In this document: piece after piece, positions 1 to 8,321 of the stretch
Layout: each line of letters begins with the position of its first letter
Position numbering within the stretch: the stretch's first letter is position 1
Notes under the pieces: generated by a model
The model's input: only the letters and a program-made list of their open reading frames with translations
Database searches by the model: none
What the model was told of the DNA's origin: nothing
DNA from: Bacteroidota bacterium
GTDB taxonomy: Bacteria; Bacteroidota; Ignavibacteria; Ignavibacteriales; Ignavibacteriaceae
Length of the DNA stretch: 64,000 bases
NCBI GenBank assembly: GCA_023453665.1
Contig: JAEXTA010000065.1
Span: 5,492-69,491, forward strand
Reading direction: 5' to 3'
Position numbers and translations under genes: made by a program

Positions 1-188
1 TAATAACTATGTAAAATTTCATCCTGTTAATACTTCTATTTTCTCATTAAAGTCTAATAAATATTTTTGCACATCCTTTCGGAACAACTTTGTTCAGTTG
101 CACGAGTGATGTATTGCCGATTGCTTGAAGGATGTTGGAATAATTATTCATAAAATTTAGTCGGATAAATTTTTAATTAAATTGAAAA
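1..188. other. Non-coding left edge
   Basis: No convincing reading frame is visible. There is a weak long-range inverted repeat: acatcctt near 71-78 and aaggatgt near 127-134. The segment lies downstream of the minus-strand Imm53-like gene, so it is its 3' flank. No function is assigned. Confidence 0.4.
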
Positions 189-500
189 CTAAATAGCTTT
201 GTTTAATCTAGCCCAATCGATAAAAATTTTTAATAAGTTATTTAGTTGGTTAGATCCGCCGTGACCCACAAATTTTTTCTTTTCAACTGTGCAATGAATC
301 CATTCAAACTCAGAATCAAGATTTTTTATTTCTTCAAATTTGCATTCTTCCAGTTTCGTGCCTTCTAAATCTATTTTAACACTCCAGCCAGGATTATCTA
401 AAGTCCCTATGTTAATGCCGAATTGGTGTTCCCAATCACCATTACAATTTGAGTAATACCAATTTTCAATTTCTTTAATCACTAAATTTTCCTTTTCCAA
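189..500 (-). CDS. Imm53-family immunity protein (orphan)
   Basis: A 103-residue cytoplasmic protein with no signal peptide. Its N-terminal half reads WYYSNCNGDWEH, then FGINIGTLDNPGWSVKIDL, followed by a GT-L motif and a late W/KKFVGHGG block. This matches my recollection of the Imm53 immunity family of polymorphic toxin systems (Cys, WEH and DNPGW are the conserved core), and its length is typical. Such proteins normally sit just downstream of the toxin they neutralise. Here the upstream neighbour on the same strand is a VWA T9SS protein with no recognisable toxin domain, separated by a terminator-like hairpin. It therefore appears orphaned, or its partner lies outside the window. Family assignment is fairly sure; the toxin target is unknown. 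Confidence 0.75.
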   Translation of the reverse strand: MEKENLVIKEIENWYYSNCNGDWEHQFGINIGTLDNPGWSVKIDLEGTKLEECKFEEIKNLDSEFEWIHCTVEKKKFVGHGGSNQLNNLLKIFIDWARLNKAI

Positions 501-513
501 AATTATATAAAAA

Positions 514-549
514 CTCCCGGAAAAATTTTTATTAAAACTTCGCCGGGAG
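514..549 (-). terminator. Intrinsic terminator of the VIT/VWA gene
   Basis: The inverted arms ctcccgg (514-520) and ccgggag (543-549) are separated by about 22 nt. Read on the minus strand the second arm is followed by a run of T, as in a rho-independent terminator. It lies 3' of the VWA gene and upstream of the Imm53-like gene. Confidence 0.6.
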
Positions 550-564
550 AATTTAGTTTGAAAT

Positions 565-2898
565 TTATTTCATTAGTATCAGTTTCTTTACATCAGAAAA
601 TTTCTTTGTGTTTCCTGCGGCACTTAAACGATAGAAATATACTCCGCTCGATAGATTACTTCCTTCAAAAATAATAGTGTATGTACCTGCTTTTTGATAT
701 TCATTTCTGATAACGAAAACTTCTTTACCAAGAATATCAAAAACTCTCAGATCAACAAATGCGTCTTCAGGTATAAGATAACTAATTGTTGTCGACGGGT
801 TAAACGGATTAGGATAATTCTGAAGTAATGAATAATCATCAGGTAAAGCGTCAAAATAAATCTCAACAATTTCAGAAAAATCATAACTGCCGTCGAAATC
901 AATCTGCTTCAGCCGGTAATAAATTTTTCCTTTATAATTTAACTCAGACAGATCATCAACGTACGAATACCGCCTGGTTTCAGTTGTACTGCCGTATCCG
1001 GGGATATGTGCTATAGTTGTCCATTCGGCATCTCCGAATTTTCTTTGAATTTCAAATCCGAGGTTGTTTGTTTCGCTTGCTGTTTCCCAAACAAGCTCAA
1101 CAGTTTTACCTGTCAATGTAGCAGAGAAGGCTACAAGCTCAACCGGGATCTGTGCGACAAATATCGTGAACGGACTTAGTACGCCATACTTTATGCTCAA
1201 CCAGATGATCTGGTTCTTTAAAGCGATTGCCTGTGGTGTGTTCGGGTTTAGACTGTAATATGTCACGAGTAAGTTTTCGATTTTCTTCTTCGCCCATACT
1301 TTCGGAATAAACTGATAGTCAGCAACAGATGTATCAACAAGTTCAAGCTGGTAATTGTATTGAACAGGCTGACCATATCTAGTTCCGCTGAAAGTTAAAG
1401 ATACGGGAGGAGCTTCATTATATCTTCCCGAGGCAAGCATTTGCTGACCGATATATAAGTTTGGCATTGGATCAGGATAAACTTCATACAAAACATTTGG
1501 TGTAAAGGACATTTGTGTATTTAACAAAACAGGATTCCTGATTTTCAAATAGAATTCTGTTATTCTTGATTCAAGCTGATCATTCCCGAGAAACTCAGCA
1601 AGTCCGTTATTGTTGGCGGCAAGCAATGTCAGCAGTTGAACATTAACATCGCTGCCGATGCCGAAAGTATTTAGCATGATAGTGGCTTCCAACTGTGTAA
1701 CCAATGAATCCACATAATTAAGAATCTGCTGGGTGTTGGTTAAACCGGTTGTAGCCTGTCCATCAGTTAAAAAGATAATGATATTCGCAGTGCTGTCATT
1801 TGAAGTTACAAATTGTGGAAGCGCAGTACCGAACGCACCGGAGATATTTGTGTTTCCGCTTGCAACAAATGCCGATATATAACTCAGAGCGGCTGTTTCA
1901 TTGGCAGGTGTATAATCAACATGTGACGGTCTGAATGATGAAACAGTTGTTGCAAAATCTATTATGTTAAATTTATCCCCGGTGTTCAAATGTTGTACAA
2001 TAAACGAAGCGGCATTTTTTGCCTGGATGATTTTTGTTCCAGACATACTTCCAGAGCGATCAACAATAAGAGTAAACACTTTATTAATAACCTGTGCAGA
2101 AGGTTCAGGCTCTACAATAAAAATAAAATATCCACCTGAAATTGTGTCTGCTATACTTGCAGAATCATCAAGGAATGTACTGAACGAATAAAGCCCAAGT
2201 TCACTCAGGCTAAGGCTGTAAACAATTTTATAATTTGAATCAGCGATAGCCTGCGAAAGGTCTATGTGAACTTCAGCAGTATCGCCATTATTAGATATCA
2301 CCGAAGATGGATGACTTGTACATTTTATAGAGTCAATTGTTCTTTCCGATACAAGAACAAAATCTAATTTCTGTTCCATCACCGGTTGAGATTGTATTAA
2401 TGTATACCTGTTTGGGTAATTGAACATGACATTACCGAAAGAATAAGGGAGGAGCTGCACATAACTTAATTCAACTATTAAAGTTGAATCAGCCAGTAAT
2501 TGTTGCGGTATAGAAAAATATAAAGGTGTAGCGCCGAGATATTGTACAAGTGATGCGTGCGGCTGAGGTCCTGAACCACCACCTCCGCCGGTTGTATCAT
2601 TTCCGGTAGGAGCTATCAGTGCTTCGCGCCAGATACCATTAATCTTCCAACGTAAATTTGTTGCACTCGCTCCATCAGGAAGCGGAAAGGCATATTGAAC
2701 CGTTGTATCCATCTCAAGATTATTAAAAAATTCCTGGGTGGTTGTAACAATTGAAACCTGGTTTTCAACATATACAGAAACATGAGTGTTGACCAATTGT
2801 AAATATAGCGGCTGACTTTTGTTTACTATACCTACACCATTTGAAAAGAGAGTTGACCCAAATAACAAAAGAAATGAGATGACAAATAATTTTTTCAT
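565..2898 (-). CDS. VIT and VWA domain protein with T9SS type A sorting domain
   Basis: Start chosen at 2898 (MKKLFVISFLLLFGS), because an 11-codon upstream extension would precede a good signal peptide. A VIT-like N-terminal domain (about residues 20-160, with the YAFPLPDGA motif) is followed by a von Willebrand A domain with an intact MIDAS motif DRSGS near residue 280 and the later FLTDGQATTG strand. A linker with fibronectin-like sequence then leads to the C-terminal sorting domain (NYPNPFNPSTTISY ... SSGVYFYRL). The domain order resembles inter-alpha-trypsin inhibitor heavy-chain-like secreted proteins. It is expected to pass the inner membrane by Sec and the outer membrane by T9SS and to bind proteins through a metal ion at the surface. 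A Gly-rich loop (GGGGGSG) near residue 105 interrupts the VIT region. Confidence 0.88.
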   Translation of the reverse strand: MKKLFVISFLLLFGSTLFSNGVGIVNKSQPLYLQLVNTHVSVYVENQVSIVTTTQEFFNNLEMDTTVQYAFPLPDGASATNLRWKINGIWREALIAPTGNDTTGGGGGSGPQPHASLVQYLGATPLYFSIPQQLLADSTLIVELSYVQLLPYSFGNVMFNYPNRYTLIQSQPVMEQKLDFVLVSERTIDSIKCTSHPSSVISNNGDTAEVHIDLSQAIADSNYKIVYSLSLSELGLYSFSTFLDDSASIADTISGGYFIFIVEPEPSAQVINKVFTLIVDRSGSMSGTKIIQAKNAASFIVQHLNTGDKFNIIDFATTVSSFRPSHVDYTPANETAALSYISAFVASGNTNISGAFGTALPQFVTSNDSTANIIIFLTDGQATTGLTNTQQILNYVDSLVTQLEATIMLNTFGIGSDVNVQLLTLLAANNNGLAEFLGNDQLESRITEFYLKIRNPVLLNTQMSFTPNVLYEVYPDPMPNLYIGQQMLASGRYNEAPPVSLTFSGTRYGQPVQYNYQLELVDTSVADYQFIPKVWAKKKIENLLVTYYSLNPNTPQAIALKNQIIWLSIKYGVLSPFTIFVAQIPVELVAFSATLTGKTVELVWETASETNNLGFEIQRKFGDAEWTTIAHIPGYGSTTETRRYSYVDDLSELNYKGKIYYRLKQIDFDGSYDFSEIVEIYFDALPDDYSLLQNYPNPFNPSTTISYLIPEDAFVDLRVFDILGKEVFVIRNEYQKAGTYTIIFEGSNLSSGVYFYRLSAAGNTKKFSDVKKLILMK

Positions 2899-3052
2899 GA
2901 TAACCCCGCTGATTATTAATGAACTCTGCAAATAAATTTGAATTTTCTTTATTCATTAGCAAGATGAAAGCAGAATTTATTTTTAGTGATAATTAGGCAG
3001 AGTTGTTAATTGTAAAATGTTGCCCATTGATAAAACTTTAAGATTAAGCGGA

Positions 3053-3571
3053 TTATTTTTGAATTAACTTCACCAACTCACTTATCCTTGCAAGATGATG
3101 ATCATCATGCTCGGCGACAAATAAAAATAAATCCATTGTACGCATTGGTGTTTTTAATCTTGGATGAAGCGCGGAACGGAATACAAGTTCATCGTCAACG
3201 CCTTCAAGCATTGATAAAGTTTTATGTCTTATGTTCCTGAAATCTTTTAACAGCTTCTTAACAGGAACTTCATTGTGATTTGCGTTGTGTGTTTTTGTAT
3301 TCTGAAGATCTGCCGCGGATAATTCCTGTTTACCCGCTATAAGTTCTTCGAGCCGCATTTGCCACAACGATTCAAGATCAGTTAAGTGTCCTATGTTTTC
3401 TTTTATTGACCAGCTTCCATCAACTTTTGCTGTTAGTATTTCTGGGGGAATAGATTTGAGTTTTTCTTCAAGTCTAACCGGTGTTCCCCAAAGCCGTTCG
3501 ATAATAGACGGAAAAATATTTTGTGTTGAAGTGAAGTTAAATTTTCTCTCGAACCATTTGGTTTGAGACAT
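3053..3571 (-). CDS. DinB-like four-helix protein
   Basis: Start set at 3571 (MSQTKWFERKFNF), a typical DinB-family N-terminus; the longer frame adds 20 residues of intergenic origin. The protein is 172 residues. Likely metal ligands of the DinB/YfiT fold are His in NIGHLTDLE (about residue 62) and the HDDHHLARI cluster near the C-terminus. Family members are metal-binding helical proteins, several acting as thiol-dependent transferases; the substrate here is unknown. The first 60 bp are duplicated 712 bp away at 4224-4283, in front of the neighbouring barrel gene. The gene downstream on this strand is the VIT/VWA gene. Confidence 0.82.
   Translation of the reverse strand: MSQTKWFERKFNFTSTQNIFPSIIERLWGTPVRLEEKLKSIPPEILTAKVDGSWSIKENIGHLTDLESLWQMRLEELIAGKQELSAADLQNTKTHNANHNEVPVKKLLKDFRNIRHKTLSMLEGVDDELVFRSALHPRLKTPMRTMDLFLFVAEHDDHHLARISELVKLIQK
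3512..3571 (-). repeat. 60-bp direct repeat, copy A (5' end of dinB-like gene)
   Basis: This segment matches 4224-4283 at 54 of 60 positions, by my alignment at an offset of 712. It encodes the first 20 residues of the DinB-like protein. Three mismatches form the second codon (Ser versus His). The other three are silent third-position changes, so both copies were probably once coding. Confidence 0.9.
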
Positions 3572-3608
3572 TGGTTGCCTTAAATATGTAAAAATGACTA
3601 TTGGGTGT

Positions 3609-4199
3609 TTATAAACTCCAGCTAAATCCAATTCCGAGTTTAATAATAGATTTTAAACTAGTTTCACTTCGCAATGAGGAATCAGTTAAATACGATTTAT
3701 ATCCTATTTGTGATTCTGTTATTGGAATTGAATAGAGCAGTTCTATAATTATTGTTTCATTCACGTTGAAACCAACACCTGTTCCAAGCAAGCTGATTCC
3801 TTTTGATGTCGTGCCTCCGCTGAATGAACTATGAGAGTTGTTTGAATGATAATTATAAAACGCGATTAAATTAATAAACTTATATATTTTATATTTTGAA
3901 AATATTCCGGCTTCAATACCGGAGTAATCATCGTAACCCAGATAACCCGATTTAACCCCGAGCAGTATTTCATCTGTAATATCAAAATCTAGTTTAATAT
4001 AGAGACTGGTCGGCAGATAGGCTCCATGAACTGATGATTGATTGGATACAGTAATGTTGGTAATTCTATGTACTAATTCTGTGTTTGTATAATATTGAGT
4101 TGACTCAACCTGAAATCCTAATTTCAGATTTTGAGCAGCCAACTCTCCGTAAGTAAAAATAGAGAAGAGAAACAATGGCACTAAATATTTTTGTCTCAT
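3609..4199 (-). CDS. Outer-membrane beta-barrel protein (unknown function)
   Basis: Start set at 4199 (MRQKYLVPLFLFSIFTYGELAAQ), which gives a signal peptide cleaved after AAQ. The remaining 170 or so residues alternate polar and hydrophobic positions and end in an aromatic-rich strand (KLGIGFSWSL), as in small outer-membrane barrels of the OmpW/porin-like type. The frame is open upstream to 4283, where it encodes 20 residues nearly identical to the start of the neighbouring DinB-like protein. I read that as a leftover paralog fragment, not a real N-terminus. No ligand or pathway can be named. The gene sits 37 bp upstream of dinB on the same strand. Confidence 0.65.
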   Translation of the reverse strand: MRQKYLVPLFLFSIFTYGELAAQNLKLGFQVESTQYYTNTELVHRITNITVSNQSSVHGAYLPTSLYIKLDFDITDEILLGVKSGYLGYDDYSGIEAGIFSKYKIYKFINLIAFYNYHSNNSHSSFSGGTTSKGISLLGTGVGFNVNETIIIELLYSIPITESQIGYKSYLTDSSLRSETSLKSIIKLGIGFSWSL

Positions 4200-4223
4200 C
4201 TGTTTTGCTTTCAAGAATCTCAA

Positions 4224-4283
4224 AAAAATATTTTGAGTTGAAGTGAAGTTAAACTTTCTTTCGAACCATTTGGTTTGGTGCAT
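4224..4283 (-). pseudogene. Truncated DinB-like paralog fragment (direct repeat copy B)
   Basis: Sixty base pairs encode an ATG plus 19 codons matching the N-terminus of the DinB-like protein at 3053-3571 (19 of 20 residues identical). After this point the frame runs into unrelated sequence leading to the barrel gene. The silent differences indicate an old paralogous dinB copy whose body was lost or replaced. The alternative is a fused N-terminus on the barrel protein, but that would bury its signal peptide. Confidence 0.7.
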
Positions 4284-4343
4284 AATTATTTCCCAATAAT
4301 ATGATTTCTGAAATTATAATTTATATGAAAGTTTGAAACAATA

Positions 4344-4742
4344 TTAATCTAAAAAATAGTGACCTTGAATAAGTTGAAAATCTATGATGTACATTTTATC
4401 GCTTTCCAGCATTACATTATTTAATCGTACGTCTTCATATCCAATACATTTTACTTCAATATTATATACACCTGGGGTAATATTTAGTATTACATAATTG
4501 CCTTTTTCATCTACTGAACCGCTAAATGAATATCCACCGACGGTGACAACCCCACTAACCAGAGGACTTTTATCTTCTTGATCAATAACTCGTCCAACCA
4601 ATACAGCGTAGTTTTTGCTGTTTGCACCCCGATACGGACCTTCATAAATGCGTGTCACAGTAGATGGTGAACTGCAGTGAATGGAAATTATTGAAAACAA
4701 TAGAACAACAAAAAAAAAATTGTTTTTAAGTTTAACCAACAT
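4344..4742 (-). CDS. Lipoprotein with carboxypeptidase regulatory-like domain
   Basis: A 132-residue exported lipoprotein. The lipobox ends at Cys23 (ISIHC). Residues from about 46 onward form a carboxypeptidase-regulatory-like beta-sandwich: VLVGRVIDQEDKSPLVSGVV, then a GSVDEKGNYVI turn and TPGVYNIEVKCIGYE. This fold is common at the N-terminus of TonB-dependent receptors but here stands alone. It lies 22 bp downstream of the WG-repeat gene on the same strand and may be cotranscribed with it. Membrane-anchored and probably involved in binding or structure; no enzyme motif is present. Confidence 0.8.
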   Translation of the reverse strand: MLVKLKNNFFFVVLLFSIISIHCSSPSTVTRIYEGPYRGANSKNYAVLVGRVIDQEDKSPLVSGVVTVGGYSFSGSVDEKGNYVILNITPGVYNIEVKCIGYEDVRLNNVMLESDKMYIIDFQLIQGHYFLD

Positions 4743-4764
4743 GATTAATCCTCCATAATTTTAT

Positions 4765-5832
4765 CTATTTCGTCGGTTCCCAAATATATTCTCCACTATG
4801 ATTTATATATCCGAACTTTCCATCAACTTTTACCAAAGCAAGACCGTTACTGAATCCATAAGCATAATCATAAATCGGCTCAATGATAAACTGCCCGGCA
4901 GCATTTATAAATCCCCATTTGCCGTTATCTTTAATTGCGGCAAAACCCTCACTGAATCCGGACACTTCATCAAATTGCGGTTCAAGTACAAACTTACCTT
5001 GTGTGTTAATGAATCCCCATTTACCTGATTGCTTTACAAGTGCAAGATCATCATTGAACGGGAATGCTGCTTCATAAACTGTGGGGATAATAATCGAATC
5101 GTTTGTATCAACATATCCCCAGCTTCCGTTTAATTTTACGGGCGCAAGTGAGTTTGAAAAATGTTTGACTGCTTCAAATCTTGGTTTAACTACTATTTTT
5201 CCTTTTTTATCAATGAACCCTCTCCTGCCTTTAAGAGTTATGTTTGCATAACCTTCACAAAAATTTCCGGCATTTTCAAACTGAAGCGGGATAACCATTT
5301 CCCCATCACGATTTATATAACCGTACTTATCAGACACAACAAGGAATAAGAATTTTTCAATCACTTCAACCCATGCAAGTCCTTCAGAAAAGTCACCGGC
5401 ATTGTCATACTCAGCCTGAATAACAGGATTGAAAGATGTGTCGATAAATCCCCAGAGAGAATTTGTAAAAACACCTTTACCATTTTTCAGCACGCGGGCT
5501 CTTTCATCATAAAACAAACCGGCTTCACTAAAACCGGAAAGGAATCCGGTTATACTTGTAAACTCACCTTTGGTATTGATGTAACCGTTATCCTCAACTA
5601 TTGGTGCTTTTTTGTTTACACCGGAATCTATCTCTCCAATTTTTACATACGCAATTCCGCTGTTAAAGTTTGAAGCTTGTAAATACTGGGGTTCGATTAC
5701 AATTGTCCCGGTTTCATTTATATATCCCCATTTGCCGTTTTGAACAACAGGAAAAAGTTTTTCCTGGCTGATGGCAAGTGAACTAAATTCTAAAAAAAAT
5801 ATTAAAAAAAGGAGAGAAAAAATTTTATTCAT
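4765..5832 (-). CDS. WG-repeat protein, exported
   Basis: A 355-residue protein with an N-terminal signal peptide (MNKIFSLLFLIFFLEFSS ... ISQ). It consists of about nine tandem repeats of roughly 35 residues with the core KWGFIN-x-G-x-hhh-P-x-h-x-x-x-x-x-F-S-x-G-h-A, for example near residues 32, 200, 235, 270 and 305. This is the WG repeat (WG_beta_rep). The function of such proteins is not established; they are taken to form extended binding scaffolds in the periplasm or at the surface. It has no sorting domain and no lipobox. The first units are more diverged than the last five. Confidence 0.88.
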   Translation of the reverse strand: MNKIFSLLFLIFFLEFSSLAISQEKLFPVVQNGKWGYINETGTIVIEPQYLQASNFNSGIAYVKIGEIDSGVNKKAPIVEDNGYINTKGEFTSITGFLSGFSEAGLFYDERARVLKNGKGVFTNSLWGFIDTSFNPVIQAEYDNAGDFSEGLAWVEVIEKFLFLVVSDKYGYINRDGEMVIPLQFENAGNFCEGYANITLKGRRGFIDKKGKIVVKPRFEAVKHFSNSLAPVKLNGSWGYVDTNDSIIIPTVYEAAFPFNDDLALVKQSGKWGFINTQGKFVLEPQFDEVSGFSEGFAAIKDNGKWGFINAAGQFIIEPIYDYAYGFSNGLALVKVDGKFGYINHSGEYIWEPTK

Positions 5833-6010
5833 TTGAACATCCCTTCATAGCCCGATGCAATGCCTATCAACAGTACCATTATGTATGTATTCCCCAATGA
5901 GTAATTATTTAAATGTGCGTTTCCAAATTACTTAAAACACTTTTAATTAGCGCGATAACAATTAAACTTAACCCGGAACCCAGCCAACACCTACATTCCA
6001 GAAAACAGTT

Positions 6011-6811
6011 TCATTTCTCTTGCTTTCTTTTTTTGATCGATTCTAAAATTCTCATTGCGTATTCGCAAAATTTGCTAGCATAATCCTTAGCTAATACACT
6101 TAGCACAGGGATAGCTTCATCGGGGTAATACGAAGTTATATTGAAAAGAGCCTTCCAGATTAATTCATCATTCTTTTCCTGTGTTTCAAAAGGAGCTATC
6201 TCACCTTTAATTATCTTGATTAAAAAATCTGCCCCCGAAGCTCTTAACGCAATGTCATCATACCTTGCTACCTCAGCATCTTCTAAATTAATCTTTGCTT
6301 TACCGATATTTGATGTAACTATATCGGTGTTAAAAAATCTATATCGCGCATCATATTCTTCCCCGTCATTCAAAATTAATGGTTCTATTAAAGTAAATTC
6401 ATGGGGACGTATTCCATAGCTATACAAAAAGGGTCGGCACGAACTGAAATGAAAATAAGACTCACTTCTCCTCCATATACTGTCTGAATCTTTGAACTCC
6501 TGTTGAAGTAATTCCATCTTTTGACTATCGTATTCAAAACTTTGTGCGGTGTTATTAACTATATAAATCGGAATTAGGTTGTTTGATATATTTTCATAAT
6601 CAGCATGCAAGTACATAATATCTTTGTAAATGGGTATATGCGCAGGAAGTTCACTTATCGGTTTTGAATCCCAATACTTAGTTTCATCAAATTTAGGAGA
6701 GGTTATATAAACCGTATCGGTTGAATACTCCTGGCAATAAATCAGAACAGGAAAAAACAGACCTATAATTATTCCAAAGCAAAAATGTGATGATTTTATT
6801 TTGGTCTTCAT
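6011..6811 (-). CDS. Exported protein of unknown function
   Basis: A 266-residue protein with a plausible signal peptide (FCFGIIIGLFFPVLIYCQ). I do not recognise the family. The middle contains an aromatic-rich beta-like region (YRFFNTDIV). The C-terminal 80 residues are helical, with a pattern reminiscent of a single HEAT/TPR-like repeat (ALFNITSYYPDEAIPVLSVL). There is no lipobox motif or sorting domain. Isolated on the minus strand, with about 180 bp to the gene upstream of WG and 240 bp to the next gene. Confidence 0.6.
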   Translation of the reverse strand: MKTKIKSSHFCFGIIIGLFFPVLIYCQEYSTDTVYITSPKFDETKYWDSKPISELPAHIPIYKDIMYLHADYENISNNLIPIYIVNNTAQSFEYDSQKMELLQQEFKDSDSIWRRSESYFHFSSCRPFLYSYGIRPHEFTLIEPLILNDGEEYDARYRFFNTDIVTSNIGKAKINLEDAEVARYDDIALRASGADFLIKIIKGEIAPFETQEKNDELIWKALFNITSYYPDEAIPVLSVLAKDYASKFCEYAMRILESIKKRKQEK

Positions 6812-6921
6812 AATTTTATTTCCATTAAAAGTAGTTGATCTCAGATAGGTTGCGACAGGGGCAGGGGGTATTTAATAAAATACGATATGGAGCAATATTC
6901 ATTTTGCAGCAGCCCATTAAA

Positions 6922-6984
6922 TTTCCCGCTAAATATTTAACACCAACTTAGGCGAAACAAATTTTTAAGTCAAACTAAAAATGT
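6922..6984. repeat. 63-bp direct repeat, left copy
   Basis: It begins tttcccgctaaatatttaac and matches 8161-8223 at 61 of 63 positions (differences in cacc/catc and ggcg/ggct). The two copies bracket the T9SS gene at 7052-7957 with an offset of 1239 bp. Confidence 0.92.
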
Positions 6985-7051
6985 GTTTCATATATATTCT
7001 TCCTTCTTAATACATGGTTGGTAATACGTATTGAAGTTTCAACTCTACAGG

Positions 7052-7957
7052 TTACTTAATTAAAACTAATTTCTTTGTATCTGTAAAATCTCCTGCTTGC
7101 ATTTTATAAAAATATATACCACTTGAAAGATTACTTCCATCAAACTCAACCTCATAATTTCCAATTGTTTTTTGTTCATTAACCAGGGTCGCGATTTCTT
7201 TACCAATCAAATCATAAACTTTAATTATAACGAAATTTGTTTGTGGAATTGAATAACTGATTTTTGTTTTAGGATTAAATGGATTTGGATAATTTTGAGA
7301 AAGTTTAAAACTATTGATAGATTTTATTTGATCAACGGCAGACGTTACTGCAGTATCCCCATAAATAATTCCATTAATTATAGCGCCTCTAATTTTCTCC
7401 AATACTGTATCTCTTTGATCCCAGTCGGTATGCGAGAAGTGAATTTCAGCAATTCCAAAATTATATGCTGTTACATAAGATATCTTCCAAACATCCCCAT
7501 GAATCGGCCAATCAATAATTGTTTCTTGTGCTGCCCTATTTTGTATATTTAAAAAATCCAGATCAAATAATTTTACTGTCACATAATAATTCATGGGACC
7601 CCCATGCCATGTTGTATCATTATGTATTATCGCGTCATACTTAACTTCCTGAATATCAACAAAATATTGGGGATTATAAATGTAAAATTTATTTGAATCA
7701 GCACTCCAGTATTCGTCATGTACTGTTGAATTGTCAGATACTCTAACCTTATAACAATTAACGGTGCCATATTGTATGCTTGTGAAAATTGTATCTTTTA
7801 GCACCTCATATTCTTTTAAATGATTGGTTGAATCTTGCCATGTTATTTTAGTGGTATTAAATATCCACTTGTTACCAACAGCTAACGGAACTACCTCCTG
7901 AGAATATGCCTGTGAAATCGTCAGAGTTGCAAATATAAAAACTAGCTTTAGGTTCAT
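7052..7957 (-). CDS. T9SS type A sorting domain protein, unknown N-terminal domain
   Basis: A 301-residue exported protein. The signal peptide is MNLKLVFIFATLTISQAYSQ. The N-terminal domain begins VVPLAVGNKWIFN, a start seen in many Ignavibacteria/Bacteroidota lipoproteins whose function is unknown. The last 80 residues are a T9SS sorting domain (LSQNYPNPFNPKTKISYSIP ... SSGIYFYKM ... KKLVLIK). The protein is therefore probably secreted and surface attached. The gene is precisely bracketed by two nearly identical 63-bp repeats, which suggests it moved or was exchanged as a unit. Confidence 0.85.
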   Translation of the reverse strand: MNLKLVFIFATLTISQAYSQEVVPLAVGNKWIFNTTKITWQDSTNHLKEYEVLKDTIFTSIQYGTVNCYKVRVSDNSTVHDEYWSADSNKFYIYNPQYFVDIQEVKYDAIIHNDTTWHGGPMNYYVTVKLFDLDFLNIQNRAAQETIIDWPIHGDVWKISYVTAYNFGIAEIHFSHTDWDQRDTVLEKIRGAIINGIIYGDTAVTSAVDQIKSINSFKLSQNYPNPFNPKTKISYSIPQTNFVIIKVYDLIGKEIATLVNEQKTIGNYEVEFDGSNLSSGIYFYKMQAGDFTDTKKLVLIK

Positions 7958-8160
7958 AGTTAAATCCTCAAAAAATCATTTCAAAAACTTATTTATTCTT
8001 CTTTATCTGATAATAAACGAAAATCCTTTTAATCAAATCTACATCGAGGCTATTGCAAGACAAATAAAAACTGAAACAAAAGCATTGAGGCGTCAAACAG
8101 CATAGCCACTGTATGTAACTATTTGGAGGACTATATGATAAGTAATAACCTGCCACGAAT

Positions 8161-8223
8161 TTTCCCGCTAAATATTTAACATCAACTTAGGCTAAACAAA
8201 TTTTTAAGTCAAACTAAAAATGT
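8161..8223. repeat. 63-bp direct repeat, right copy
   Basis: Second copy of the 6922-6984 repeat, in the same orientation, two mismatches. It lies in the 364-bp gap between the T9SS gene and radA. Neither copy encodes a plausible peptide on either strand. Confidence 0.92.
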
Positions 8224-8269
8224 ATGTGGTATGTTGTAAGTAGTTTGTTGCTAAAAAAAACAAATTGTT

Positions 8270-8312
8270 TTATCCGGGATCCGGTATCCAACAACCAGTA
8301 TCCAGCATCCTG
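8270..8312. repeat. Degenerate tandem tccagtatcc-type repeat
   Basis: Short degenerate units ending in atcc (ggatcc, ggtatcc, cagtatcc, cagcatcc) follow one another in about 43 bp just 3' of radA. This is simple-sequence-like intergenic material; no role is evident. Confidence 0.5.
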
Positions 8313-8321
8313 AGACAAGCA

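Noticed and set aside
3572..3631. 20-residue N-terminal extension of DinB-like protein
   Set aside because: The in-frame extension is intergenic sequence; the second copy of the repeat also begins at the internal ATG, supporting start 3571.
6922..8223. Integron attC cassette
   Set aside because: The repeats do not show the paired RYYYAAC and GTTRRRY sites, and no integrase is in the window.
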